Below the pieces are notes generated by a model. The model saw only the letters and a program-made list of their open reading frames with translations, had not been told where the DNA came from and did not search any database. Below are positions 39,888 to 48,450 of a stretch of DNA of 64,000 bases, piece by piece (the first letter of the stretch is position 1; the number at the start of each line of letters is the position of its first letter). This stretch comes from Actinoplanes aureus (GTDB lineage Bacteria > Actinomycetota > Actinomycetes > Mycobacteriales > Micromonosporaceae). The position numbers and the translations under genes were made by a program. The stretch is taken from contig NZ_JADQTO010000006.1 of NCBI RefSeq assembly GCF_015704865.1, positions 282,601 through 346,600 on the forward strand, in the 5' to 3' direction.

Positions 39888-41827
39888 CGTTCCGGCTGCT
39901 GGACGCCTACGTCGGCTGGGACCGCGCCGAGCCGGGGCCGGACGCGCTCCCGGAACTGGTCGCCCTCGACGACGTGGCCGGGGTGCGGCTGCCCCGGACC
40001 GGTGCCGCGCCGGACGGGCCGGGCCGCGCCGAACTGCTGCCCTGGTTCCCGGACCGGCGGCTGGCCCCGGACTGGTACCTGCTCGCCGGCGACCGGGTGT
40101 TGCGGCGCGACGGCTGCGGGACCGGGTTCACCGCGATCGACCTCGCCGGGCCGGAGCTGGGCGAACCCGTCACGGTGGCGGCGCGTGGGCACTGGCTGGC
40201 GGTCGGCGGGCCGGACCGGCTGCTCGTCTGGTGGCGAGAGGGTGAGCAGCTCACCGGGGTGGCGACCGGTGAACCGGTGGCCCGGCTCGCCGTCGGCCGG
40301 GACGGGACCGTCGTCGCCGCGGCACAGTCGGGGACCGAGCTTCGCGCGTACTCCCCGGATGGTTGCCGGCGCCGCGGCTGGGTGACCGGACTGCCGGGCC
40401 GCGTCGAAGGTCTCCGGATCGGCCGTCAGGCCGCCGTCTGGATCCTCACCGCCGAGCAGCGGTCCGGTGACGAGCGGCTGCGGATCTGGGAGGCCGAGCG
40501 GTTCGGGGCGACGCCGCGGGAACGCCGGCTTCCGGATCTGGCCGCGGCGCTGACCGCGAGTGATCTTGCCGCGGTCGCGGACGAACCGGGCGGCTTCTGC
40601 CTGCGCCGGCCCGAGACGCTCGACGCGGACGCCGGGCTGGAGTGCTTCGACTGGAACGGACGGCCGATGGCGACGCCGCCCGTCCCGCCCGCCGGCGAGT
40701 TCGTCGCGGCCGGCCGGCTGGAGACCACGGCGATCGACAGTGGGCTGTCCCGGTGCCGGTGGCATCGGGTGCGGGTGGACGCGGACGTGCCGGAGGGCAC
40801 CACCGTCCAGGTCTCGGTGGCGGTCACCGAGGAACCCGGCGACGCCGGCCGGCCGGTCGAGACCGACTGGCAGGCGCTGCCGGCGGGCGCCACCGACGCG
40901 CTCGTCGACCAGCCGCCCGGCCGCTATCTCTACCTGCGGCTGCGGCTCGACTCGGACGGCCGGGACACCCCGCGGGTCCGGCGGGTACGCCTCGACTTCC
41001 CCCGCGAGACCAGCGCCGAGTTGCTGCCGGCGGCGTTCCGGGACGACCCGGCCGCGGACGACTTCGCCGAGCGGTTCCTGTCGCTGTTCGACGCCTCGAT
41101 CGGCGAGATCGACCGGGTCGTCGAGCGTTATCCGGCGCTGCTGGACGGCCGGTCGCTGCCGGGCGAGGCGCTGCCGTGGCTGGGCGGGCTGCTCGGGCTG
41201 GCGTTCGAGGCCGGCTGGGGCGACGACGTCCGGCGGGATCTGATCGCGGCCGCGCCCGAGCTGTTCCGGGCCCGGGGTACGCCGGCCGGGGTGGCACGGG
41301 CGGTGCGGATCGTCTTCGGGGCCGACCCGGTGATCCACGAGCTGGCCGCCGAGCGCGACTGGCTGCGGATCGGCACCGACGGGCGGCTCGGCGTGGCCCA
41401 CCTGTTCGGCCGGGCCAGTGCCCGGCTGCGGGTCGGCGCGCCGCTGGGCCGGGCACCGCTGCGCGGCCAGGGCGATCCGTACGGGGATCCGCTGCGCGAG
41501 CACGCGTACCGGCTACGGGTCTCGGTGCCGGCGATCCCGGGACGCGGCCCGGACCTGGGCGCGCTCGCCCGGCTGGTCCGCGCGCAGGCGCCGGCGCACA
41601 CCGCGGCCGAGGTGCACGGCGGCGGCGCGGGATGGGTCGTCGGGGTGCGCTCGGTGGTCGGTGTGGACACCGCGCTGGTGCCGCTGCCGCCGGCGGTGCT
41701 CAGCAAAGGCGATACACCGGTGCGGCTGGGCCGGCAGAGCGTGCTGGCGGCGAGCCGCAAGGGCGAGCGGAAGGGATTCGCCGTGGGTGAGCGGGCCACG
41801 GTGGGCGTGACAACTGTCGTGTGGTGA
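39884..41827 (+). CDS. Tail protein I-like baseplate protein with a beta-rich N-terminal domain
   Basis: A 647-aa protein. The last 280 residues match phage P2 tail protein I: LLPAAFRDDPAADDFAERFLSLFDASIGEIDRVVERYPALLDG, LPWLGGLLGLAFEAGWGDDVRR, AAPELFRARGTPAGVARAVRI. The first ~270 residues are repeated beta strands with GD/DG turns (TVAARGHWLAVGGPDRLLVW, VARLAVGRDGTVVAAAQSGTEL), suggesting a beta-propeller, and a beta-sandwich (HRVRVDADVPEGTTVQVSVAV) follows. Such proteins join fibres to the baseplate. True start is ATG 39884, overlapping the J-like stop; the upstream open frame is a shadow. Confidence 0.88.
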   Translation: MTFRLLDAYVGWDRAEPGPDALPELVALDDVAGVRLPRTGAAPDGPGRAELLPWFPDRRLAPDWYLLAGDRVLRRDGCGTGFTAIDLAGPELGEPVTVAARGHWLAVGGPDRLLVWWREGEQLTGVATGEPVARLAVGRDGTVVAAAQSGTELRAYSPDGCRRRGWVTGLPGRVEGLRIGRQAAVWILTAEQRSGDERLRIWEAERFGATPRERRLPDLAAALTASDLAAVADEPGGFCLRRPETLDADAGLECFDWNGRPMATPPVPPAGEFVAAGRLETTAIDSGLSRCRWHRVRVDADVPEGTTVQVSVAVTEEPGDAGRPVETDWQALPAGATDALVDQPPGRYLYLRLRLDSDGRDTPRVRRVRLDFPRETSAELLPAAFRDDPAADDFAERFLSLFDASIGEIDRVVERYPALLDGRSLPGEALPWLGGLLGLAFEAGWGDDVRRDLIAAAPELFRARGTPAGVARAVRIVFGADPVIHELAAERDWLRIGTDGRLGVAHLFGRASARLRVGAPLGRAPLRGQGDPYGDPLREHAYRLRVSVPAIPGRGPDLGALARLVRAQAPAHTAAEVHGGGAGWVVGVRSVVGVDTALVPLPPAVLSKGDTPVRLGRQSVLAASRKGERKGFAVGERATVGVTTVVW

Positions 41828-41849
41828 GGACCGAATCGAGGGATGAGAG

Positions 41850-43118
41850 ATGACGGAGACCGCGTTCGACGCGCCTGCCCGGCGCCTGCGGTACTTCCAC
41901 GGTCGGCTGCTGAACGCGCCCGACCTCCGCGAGGATCAGGAGCAGCAGCAGGCGAGGATCCGGCGCCAGCTGCGCTGCCTTCTCGGGTACGGGGTGGCGC
42001 ACGGCCTGCATGTCCGCGGTGAACCGGAGTACAACACGTCCTCGGAAGACGTCGCCGAGGAGACGCCGGAAGAGGTCCCGGAGGAGTCTTCGGAGGAAGA
42101 GGCGGAAGACGCCGGGGAGCTGCACGGTCCGCCGCGCGCCAAGGTCTGGATCACCCCCGGGCTCGGCATCGACGCCCTGGGCAACCAGATCGTGGTGCCC
42201 GGCGCCTGCGAGGTCGACCTCTGGCAGCGGCTGCCCGCCGAGGAACGCACCTCCGGCAACCCGCCGAAGCGGGTCTGGGTCGGCGTGTCCTTCCACGAGG
42301 AGGACGAGTCACCGACCCGTTCGGTCTTCGTCTCCGACTGCGGCGACACCTCGGACTGCGAGTACGGCTGGACGCGCGAGACGTACCGGGTCCGGGTCAC
42401 CTCGAAGCCGCCCGACCTCGATCGCCGCTGCGACACCTGTGGCCCGCTCGGCGACCACCTGCCGGCCGGTGAGCGGTACCCGGTGCTCTGGCTGGCCCGC
42501 ATCGACGTGGACTGGCGTCGCCCGGTCCACCCGGGGAGGATCCACATGAACATCCGGCGGCTCTTCGGGCTGCGCGTGCCGACCGTCATCACCGGGATCA
42601 ACTGGACGCACGGCGCCACGTACTCGGTCGAGGAGACCAGGCAGCTGCTCGGCACCACCGACCGCAACGGTGGCCTGCGGGTGCGGTTCTCCGACGACAT
42701 CCACGTCGAGGGCCTCAAGCGCGGCGTGATCGACATCCAGGTGATCGAGGGCGGGGCCGGCAAGAACGCCTCCTCCTGGTTCATGGGAGGCCAGTTCGAG
42801 GACCTGCCCGCCGACCGGTTCACCCGCGAGCTGCGCTACCGGCAGACCACCCGGGAGACGTTGCAGGAGGACGACCGGGTGCTGATCACCATCCGTACGG
42901 CCTTCCTGCTGGACCGCTGCTGCCGGCCGGTCGACGGCACCCACGTCGGCGGCCGGGTGCCGCTGCTCGACGACCGGCCGGGCGCCGGCGGGGAGAAACC
43001 GGAGCGTTCCCGCTGGTGCCGCCGGCCGCCCTCCGGGGTGGGCCGGTGGACCTCGGGCAGCGGCGCGGGCGGCGACGTATTCGAGAGCTGGTTCTTCGTG
43101 GCCGGGAGCGCGGGATGA
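41850..43118 (+). CDS. Injection-system protein of an uncharacterised family, paralogue A
   Basis: A 422-aa protein, first of three tandem genes that share an N-terminal module: RLRYFHGRLLNAPDLREDQEQ, GYGVAHGLHV, then GLGIDALGNQIVVPGA. Between these lies an acidic low-complexity insert (EDVAEETPEEVPEESSEEE, about residues 57-85). The middle holds paired Cys (SDCGDTSDCEYG, RCDTCGP), suggesting metal or disulfide sites, and a beta-rich part TVITGINWTHGATYS. The C-terminal 60 residues are Gly/Arg-rich. Position after the tail-I gene suggests a fibre, fibre adaptor or collar component, but the function is unknown to me. Confidence 0.7.
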   Translation: MTETAFDAPARRLRYFHGRLLNAPDLREDQEQQQARIRRQLRCLLGYGVAHGLHVRGEPEYNTSSEDVAEETPEEVPEESSEEEAEDAGELHGPPRAKVWITPGLGIDALGNQIVVPGACEVDLWQRLPAEERTSGNPPKRVWVGVSFHEEDESPTRSVFVSDCGDTSDCEYGWTRETYRVRVTSKPPDLDRRCDTCGPLGDHLPAGERYPVLWLARIDVDWRRPVHPGRIHMNIRRLFGLRVPTVITGINWTHGATYSVEETRQLLGTTDRNGGLRVRFSDDIHVEGLKRGVIDIQVIEGGAGKNASSWFMGGQFEDLPADRFTRELRYRQTTRETLQEDDRVLITIRTAFLLDRCCRPVDGTHVGGRVPLLDDRPGAGGEKPERSRWCRRPPSGVGRWTSGSGAGGDVFESWFFVAGSAG

Positions 43119-44761
43119 CCGCCACGGCGACCACCGGCTGCGGATGCGGCTGCTCCGCCGGCTCGCCGCCGGTCCGCAGCAGCGGCGCCGGGCTGACCCG
43201 GCCGGTCTTCTTCTCCGGGCAGCTGCTCACCGAGGACGACATGACCAGCCTGACCGGCTACATCACCGCGAAGGCCCGCCTGCACAACCGGATGCTCTTC
43301 GGCGCCGGCGTGGTCTGCGGCTTCGACGTGGTCTGCGACCCGTGCGGGCGCGGCAGCGTGCTGGTCCGCCCCGGGTACGGCCTGGACTGCTGCGGCCACG
43401 ACGTGGTGGTCGAGGCGGAGACCCGGCTCGACGTCGCCGCCCTGCTGCGCGACCTGCGGCACCGGTCGCTCGGCGTGGACTGCGGGGACCCCTGCACGAC
43501 GCCGGGCGCCGATCCGGACGACCGCGACTACGGGCTCTACGTGCGTTACCTGGAGGAGCGGGTCGAGCCGGTCGCCGCGTACCCGGCCGGGGACGTCTGC
43601 GCGGGCGGGGACTGCCAGCCGTCGCGGATCCGGGAGACGTACGGGTTCCTGCTCAAGTCGATCGACGACCACGCACACGGCGTCGGGCCGGGCGCACCGC
43701 TGGCCCGCTTCCTGGGCAAACGCCGGGACTTCTCCGAGATCTGGGCGCTCGCCTACCGGCTGGACCAGTACGCCGCGACGCTGGCCCGGGTGGGCGCCGA
43801 GCCGGACAAGGCCGTGACCTTCGAGGAAGCGGACTCCGAACTCCTGCTGATGGCCTGGACGGACGTGCAGGCGAAGCTGCCGGCGGAGGGCGAGACGCTG
43901 CCCGGGGAGGCCGCGCAGGAGGTGGCCGAGCTGGTCCGCCGCCTTGCCGCCTACGTCGCCCGGTACGACGCGGCCAAGGCGAAGGTCGCCGAGGTGGACG
44001 CGGTGCTGGACTCGGTCCGGCAAGGGCTGGTGACCGCCGTGGACCACCTGTGGCCACTGCTGACCGACAACTGGTGGCCGTACCCGGTCCAGCTCTCCAC
44101 CGCCCAGGCGGCGCTGGCCGAGCTGGTGGAGCGCTGCGGGCCGGAGGCGAAGCCGGATCCCGAGAAGCCGGAGACCTGGAAGCTGGAGCGCCGGATGCTG
44201 GTGTTCGGTCTGCCGCTGAGTCCCGCGTTCCGCGCCAGGTTGTACGCGGACCTGCGCCAGATCCGGGACTGGCTGCACATCCGGCTGGAGAAGATCGCCG
44301 ACCGTGGCGACTGCGCCCTGCCGGCCGACGTGGGCAAGCCGCTGCCCGAGCCGGGCGGCGTGACAGGCCCGGCTGAGGCACCCCGCCTGGTGCAGCTCGC
44401 CGGGGCCGCGGCCCGGATCGTCGGTTGCCTGCGGCGGCTGGTCGCCGACTGCGCCGGCCGCAGCCTGCTGCCGCCCTGCCCGGACTGCCCGGACTCCGAC
44501 GTGCTGCTGGCCCGGATCACCCTGCGCGACTGCGCGGTGCTGCGGATCTGCACCGTGGCACGGCCACAGGTGCACCTCGCCGGCTCCTGGAGCCCGGACC
44601 GGGCCAGAGCGTGGGAGCTGGCCCGCCGGGTCTGCCGCTGGCCGGCCGGACCCACGGACCCGTTGGCGATCGAGTACGTGGAGCGCCTGCTCCTCGAGCC
44701 GGACACCTCGTCCGACCACGACCAGCTGCTGGAACTGCTCTGGCCACCGGAGGATGACTGA
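43115..44761 (+). CDS. Injection-system protein of an uncharacterised family, paralogue B
   Basis: A 548-aa protein overlapping paralogue A by ATGA. It opens with a Cys-rich stretch (TTGCGCGCS), then the shared module: RPVFFSGQLLTEDDMTSLTGY, ARLHNRMLFGAGVVCGFDVVC and GYGLDCCGHDVVVEAET. Many Cys follow (CDPCGRG, DCGDPC, CAGGDC), then a long helical middle (residues about 230-400) and a C-terminal SLLPPCPDCPDSDVLLARITL. The Cys pairs could bind zinc. Function unknown; a structural role in the particle is inferred from the locus. Confidence 0.7.
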   Translation: MTATATTGCGCGCSAGSPPVRSSGAGLTRPVFFSGQLLTEDDMTSLTGYITAKARLHNRMLFGAGVVCGFDVVCDPCGRGSVLVRPGYGLDCCGHDVVVEAETRLDVAALLRDLRHRSLGVDCGDPCTTPGADPDDRDYGLYVRYLEERVEPVAAYPAGDVCAGGDCQPSRIRETYGFLLKSIDDHAHGVGPGAPLARFLGKRRDFSEIWALAYRLDQYAATLARVGAEPDKAVTFEEADSELLLMAWTDVQAKLPAEGETLPGEAAQEVAELVRRLAAYVARYDAAKAKVAEVDAVLDSVRQGLVTAVDHLWPLLTDNWWPYPVQLSTAQAALAELVERCGPEAKPDPEKPETWKLERRMLVFGLPLSPAFRARLYADLRQIRDWLHIRLEKIADRGDCALPADVGKPLPEPGGVTGPAEAPRLVQLAGAAARIVGCLRRLVADCAGRSLLPPCPDCPDSDVLLARITLRDCAVLRICTVARPQVHLAGSWSPDRARAWELARRVCRWPAGPTDPLAIEYVERLLLEPDTSSDHDQLLELLWPPEDD

Positions 44762-45912
44762 TGACCGCCGTACTGCGGCCCACCTACGCGGAGGGCCAGA
44801 TCCTCGCGGCCGCCGATCTCGAGGCGGGGGTCGGACATCCGCGGAACCAGGCCGCCCGGCACGCCCGCTACCTGCACCAGTGGGGGATCGCCGAGGGCCT
44901 GCGGCTCGTCGCGGAGCCGGTCGAGGATCCGGCCGGCGGTGACCCGTACGTCGAGGTGACCCTCACCGCCGGCGTGGCGGTCGACGGCACCGGGCGGGAG
45001 ATCGTCGTACCGGAGCCGGTGGTGCTCTCCGAGTCGGCCTTCGACGACGCGAACGGCGCCGACACGAGCGCCACCGAGGAGGACGGGTACCCGGTCTTCC
45101 TCGCCGGGCTCGACGAGGAGCAGGTGCCGGTCTCGTTCACCGCGGACCGGTGCGGGTCCGGGCAGCCGCCGACCCGGGTCGCCGAGACGTACCAGATCAT
45201 CTTCGGCAAGCTCGGCGACCAGCTCGAGACCGACGAGGAGCCGGCGGTCGGCGACGGGCCCGGCGACGGCGACCGGTGGCGGGTCCTGCTCGGCTACGTG
45301 CACTGGAACGGCGATCACTTCGTCAAGGTCAGCGAGGAGGACCCGCAGGGCAACGCGCCGCCCCGGGCCGGTGTCCGGGCCGCCGTGGTCGCCGCCCCGG
45401 CCGGCGGGCTGGTCCTGCGCACCCGTCCGGTCAGCCAGGCGGGCACGGTCACCGTGCTGCGCCTGGACGAGAAGGACGGCCTGTTCTTCGGCACCGTCGG
45501 GGCCGGTGGGGGCGAGGAGGCGCTGCTCGCCGTCTCCGCCCGCGGCGATCTGGAGGTGCGCGGCGCCATCGCGGACCTGCCTCGCCGCGGTGACGTGCTG
45601 GTGACCTCCGGGGTGATCAGCGACGGACTCCGGTTGCCGCTACCGGCCGGGGTGACCGAGGAGCAGGTCACCGACGAGAACGTGGTGCTGCACGTCTGGT
45701 TGCGGCCGTACCGTCCGGTGGCGCCGCCGGCCGACGAGGTCGCGATCGAGACGACCCTGGAGTGCCGGGTCGACGACGAGCGCCGGGTGCACTCCCGGAT
45801 CCGCAAGATCAGTTTCAAGGGCGTACCGCCGGGTTCGCCGCTGTCCACCGAGTTCCCGGTGCCGGCGGAGTTTCTGCTGCTCGCGGTGGCCTCGTCCGGG
45901 GCGGGAGGCTGA
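44761..45912 (+). CDS. Injection-system protein of an uncharacterised family, paralogue C
   Basis: A 383-aa protein, third of the set: RPTYAEGQILAAADLEAGVGH, YLHQWGIAEGLRLVA and TAGVAVDGTGREIVVPEP. It lacks the Cys pairs of A and B. The C-terminal half is beta-rich, with FFGTVGAGGGEEALLAVSARG and DLEVRGAIADLP resembling repeated strands of fibre shafts, and ends in a hydrophobic tail VPAEFLLLAVASS. The start ATG shares one base with the previous stop (TGATG). Probably a fibre-like or particle-surface subunit; unproven. Confidence 0.7.
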   Translation: MTAVLRPTYAEGQILAAADLEAGVGHPRNQAARHARYLHQWGIAEGLRLVAEPVEDPAGGDPYVEVTLTAGVAVDGTGREIVVPEPVVLSESAFDDANGADTSATEEDGYPVFLAGLDEEQVPVSFTADRCGSGQPPTRVAETYQIIFGKLGDQLETDEEPAVGDGPGDGDRWRVLLGYVHWNGDHFVKVSEEDPQGNAPPRAGVRAAVVAAPAGGLVLRTRPVSQAGTVTVLRLDEKDGLFFGTVGAGGGEEALLAVSARGDLEVRGAIADLPRRGDVLVTSGVISDGLRLPLPAGVTEEQVTDENVVLHVWLRPYRPVAPPADEVAIETTLECRVDDERRVHSRIRKISFKGVPPGSPLSTEFPVPAEFLLLAVASSGAGG

Positions 45913-45917
45913 GCGCG

Positions 45918-46511
45918 ATGGGTCTCACGGTGGTACACGTGCAACGGACCGGGCACATCCTCGGCGCGGCCGACCTGACCGGCCCACCCGGCCCGCCGGT
46001 GCCGGTGGAACAGCTGGCCGGGACCGCCCTGCCGCTGCGCTGGAGCCCGGTGCCGGGTCAGCCCGACGGCGGTGACAAGCAGCCGTCCCGGGCCCTGATC
46101 CGGGCCGAACACCTCGCCACGGCGGCCGCCGAGCGGGTGCCGCGGCTGCTGGAGAACCCGCTGGAGTTCGCCGTCGGCGGCGGCCGTACGCCGGTCCCGC
46201 TCACCCCCTGGGACGCGAACAGCAAACCGGTCGAGCTCAAGACGAACGGCATCACCCTCACCCTGGACCACACCTCCGCGGGCCAGCCGACCGCGGTGCT
46301 GGTGGTTCTCGCCGGGAAGGGCGTCGACCTGGCGTTCGCCGCGAGCGCCGAGGACGGGACGGAGGGCGAGGTGTTCACCCTCGCCGGCCAGGTCTTCGCC
46401 GGCCGCAAGATGACCAAGATCGGCGTCGCGCTGGAGCAGGACGCCTGGTACACGGTGCTCACCCTGGCCGAGGGCTGGCACGGCCGTCTCGAAGCGGTGC
46501 GGGTGACGTAG
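45918..46511 (+). CDS. Unrecognised injection-system protein
   Basis: A 197-aa protein starting 5 bp after paralogue C. I do not recognise the family. The opening VVHVQRTGHILGAADLTG faintly echoes the GQILAAADL box of the preceding gene, so it may be a distant shortened relative. The C-terminal 90 residues alternate hydrophobic and polar residues (ITLTLDHTSAGQPTAVLVVL, EVFTLAGQVFAGRKMTKIGV), consistent with a beta sandwich. No signal peptide or TM segment. Its stop shares one base with the next GTG start. Confidence 0.55.
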   Translation: MGLTVVHVQRTGHILGAADLTGPPGPPVPVEQLAGTALPLRWSPVPGQPDGGDKQPSRALIRAEHLATAAAERVPRLLENPLEFAVGGGRTPVPLTPWDANSKPVELKTNGITLTLDHTSAGQPTAVLVVLAGKGVDLAFAASAEDGTEGEVFTLAGQVFAGRKMTKIGVALEQDAWYTVLTLAEGWHGRLEAVRVT

Positions 46512-48448
46512 TGACCGAGCCGGACGTCATCGTCGAGCGCTGTGTCGTGCGCGTGGTGCGCCGCGGCGGCTGGAGCTGGGGGCCGAGTCCCCGGGACCTG
46601 CCGCCGGGGCTGGTGCGGGCGCTCGCCGACCTGATCGCCGCCCGGTACGCACGGCTTGCCGAGGACGGCACGGACGTGGTGGTCACCGAGCCGGTGCGGT
46701 TGGTGGTTCCGGTCCGGGCCGACGCGCTGCGGGGCTCGCCGGACCGGTGGCGGGTGCTCGCGGAGTCTGTTGTGGAGGTCTCCGGGCCGGTCACCGCGGT
46801 GCCGGCGGTCGGTTCCCGGCACCAGGAATCCACCGCTCAGGCCGACCACTCGGTGCCGCGGCCGGGGCACCGGCCGGCCCCGGCTTCGGAGAACCATGCG
46901 GGCCGGGTGCTTCCGCAACCGGCGGCGGACCTCGCGGAGCAAGCGGCGGACCTCGCCATGCCGGTGAGTGGCGCCGCGAGCAGGAGGATCACCGAGAGTG
47001 AGATGGGCGCGGCGAAGGCCGGGAGCCTGGAGAGCACGGCCGTCCCGGCGCCAGTTGCGCTGGCCCGCCTGCTCGGCGCCATCGGCGCCGAGGGACGCCT
47101 CTCCGAGTTGCTCGCGCTTCTTCCCCAGGAGACTTTGCGACGGTACGCCCAAGCGCTCGGCCCTGCCGAGGAGGCGGGTTCGACCGGCCCCCGCAGCACG
47201 TCAGCCCCCCGCCTCGATCCCGCCGCACCCGGGTCCCAGGTGGCCGCCGGCTCCGAGCCGAGCCCCGCCCGCCTTCCCGGCCCGCCCGAGGACTCCCCGG
47301 CGACCACACGGCACCGCCTGATCGCCGCCGCTGAGCTGGCGCTGACCGCGAGCGACGAGCCCGCCCTGGCCGCCGCGCTCGCCGGGCACTACGGGGTGCC
47401 GCCCACCGGCTCACCGACCTCTCCCCGCGTCCCGGCGAGCCGTCACGGCAGCGTCGAGGTCCGGTCCGCCCTGCCCTTCCTGGTCGCGGCGGCGCTGGAG
47501 CGGATCGGCGTCCTCGACCGTGCCGGTGACGCCCTCGCCGGGGCCGGGCTCGACGACGAAGCCCCGATCTTCGCGACGGCGCTCGCCTATCAGTGCCTCG
47601 GCCCGCTGGCCCGGGGCTGGCGGCGCCCGGACACCGACCACCACGACGCGGCGGCCTTCACCGGACGCCCGGAGGACGAGCCGGAGCCGGACCTGGTCGC
47701 CTTCGCCCGCCGGGCCGCGACCGCGTTACCGCTCGTGGACGCGGTTCTCGGGCTCGCCGTCGCGGCCGGTCACGAGCCGGGGCGGGCGCTGGCCGTCACC
47801 CGCGTCGCCGGCGATCACGGGGGCGGGCTGCTGCTCGCCGAGGTGGACGGCGCGTTCCCGGTCGCCTGGGCGGAGAACGTGGACGGCCTGCTGCCGTGCT
47901 GGCGGGCGGCCGGGGAACCGGTGACCGTGCTCGTGGGGGAGCCGGTGGGATCCGCCGCGGTCCGTGAGATGTGTGCTTCGGGCGTACCCCTGCTTGCCGC
48001 CTTTCCACCCACCCGGGGTGAGCGATGGCAGCGGCTGCCCGGCCGGCAGCGGCTCTGGGCGAGCGAACCCGCCGCCGTGCCGCCGGCCGGGTTCGACCCG
48101 GAGCCGATCGCCGAAGCCCTGGACCGGCAGATGGCCGACGCCGCGCAGCGGGCGGCCGTGCCTCTGGACGGTGGGCGGGCGCTGCAGCGCACCGTCACGC
48201 TCGCCGCCGGCATCGGCCTGGCCACCATCGCCTGGCAGCTGTGGCGCGATCGTGAGCCCACCGACGGGCCGCTCGCCGCGGAACGCTTCGGCGACCTCAG
48301 CGCGGTGGTCACCCACACGCCGGACGAGGTACGCGTCCGGCTGCCTCTCGGCCGGCGGCACGCCGACCTCGACCGGAGCGGCCTGCTCGCCGACGTGCCA
48401 GGCGTGTTCTGGCTGGGCGGCCGCACACTGCGCTTCAGCGGAGGGTGA
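46511..48448 (+). CDS. Probable tape-measure protein (Pvc14 / CIS_TMP-like)
   Basis: A 645-aa protein directly before the AAA+ ATPase, where PVC-like loci carry the tape measure that sets particle length. The N-terminal VIVERCVVRVVRRGGWSWG with LVRALADLIAARYARL fits the start of the CIS_TMP family, and SALPFLVAAALERIGVLDRA with APIFATALAYQCLG fits its repeated PFL...GLLD element. The central part (about residues 110-290) is Ala/Pro-rich and likely flexible. Near the C-terminus ALQRTVTLAAGIGLATIAWQ is a hydrophobic helix. It starts with GTG (TAGTG junction). Assignment rests on position and partial motifs. Confidence 0.65.
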   Translation: MTEPDVIVERCVVRVVRRGGWSWGPSPRDLPPGLVRALADLIAARYARLAEDGTDVVVTEPVRLVVPVRADALRGSPDRWRVLAESVVEVSGPVTAVPAVGSRHQESTAQADHSVPRPGHRPAPASENHAGRVLPQPAADLAEQAADLAMPVSGAASRRITESEMGAAKAGSLESTAVPAPVALARLLGAIGAEGRLSELLALLPQETLRRYAQALGPAEEAGSTGPRSTSAPRLDPAAPGSQVAAGSEPSPARLPGPPEDSPATTRHRLIAAAELALTASDEPALAAALAGHYGVPPTGSPTSPRVPASRHGSVEVRSALPFLVAAALERIGVLDRAGDALAGAGLDDEAPIFATALAYQCLGPLARGWRRPDTDHHDAAAFTGRPEDEPEPDLVAFARRAATALPLVDAVLGLAVAAGHEPGRALAVTRVAGDHGGGLLLAEVDGAFPVAWAENVDGLLPCWRAAGEPVTVLVGEPVGSAAVREMCASGVPLLAAFPPTRGERWQRLPGRQRLWASEPAAVPPAGFDPEPIAEALDRQMADAAQRAAVPLDGGRALQRTVTLAAGIGLATIAWQLWRDREPTDGPLAAERFGDLSAVVTHTPDEVRVRLPLGRRHADLDRSGLLADVPGVFWLGGRTLRFSGG

Positions 48449-48450
48449 CC

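Noticed and set aside
42055-42110. Acidic repetitive stretch in paralogue A as a possible frameshift or tandem repeat
   Set aside because: The DNA repeats are imperfect GAG/GAA-rich codons and the frame continues into conserved sequence on both sides, so it is a low-complexity linker.
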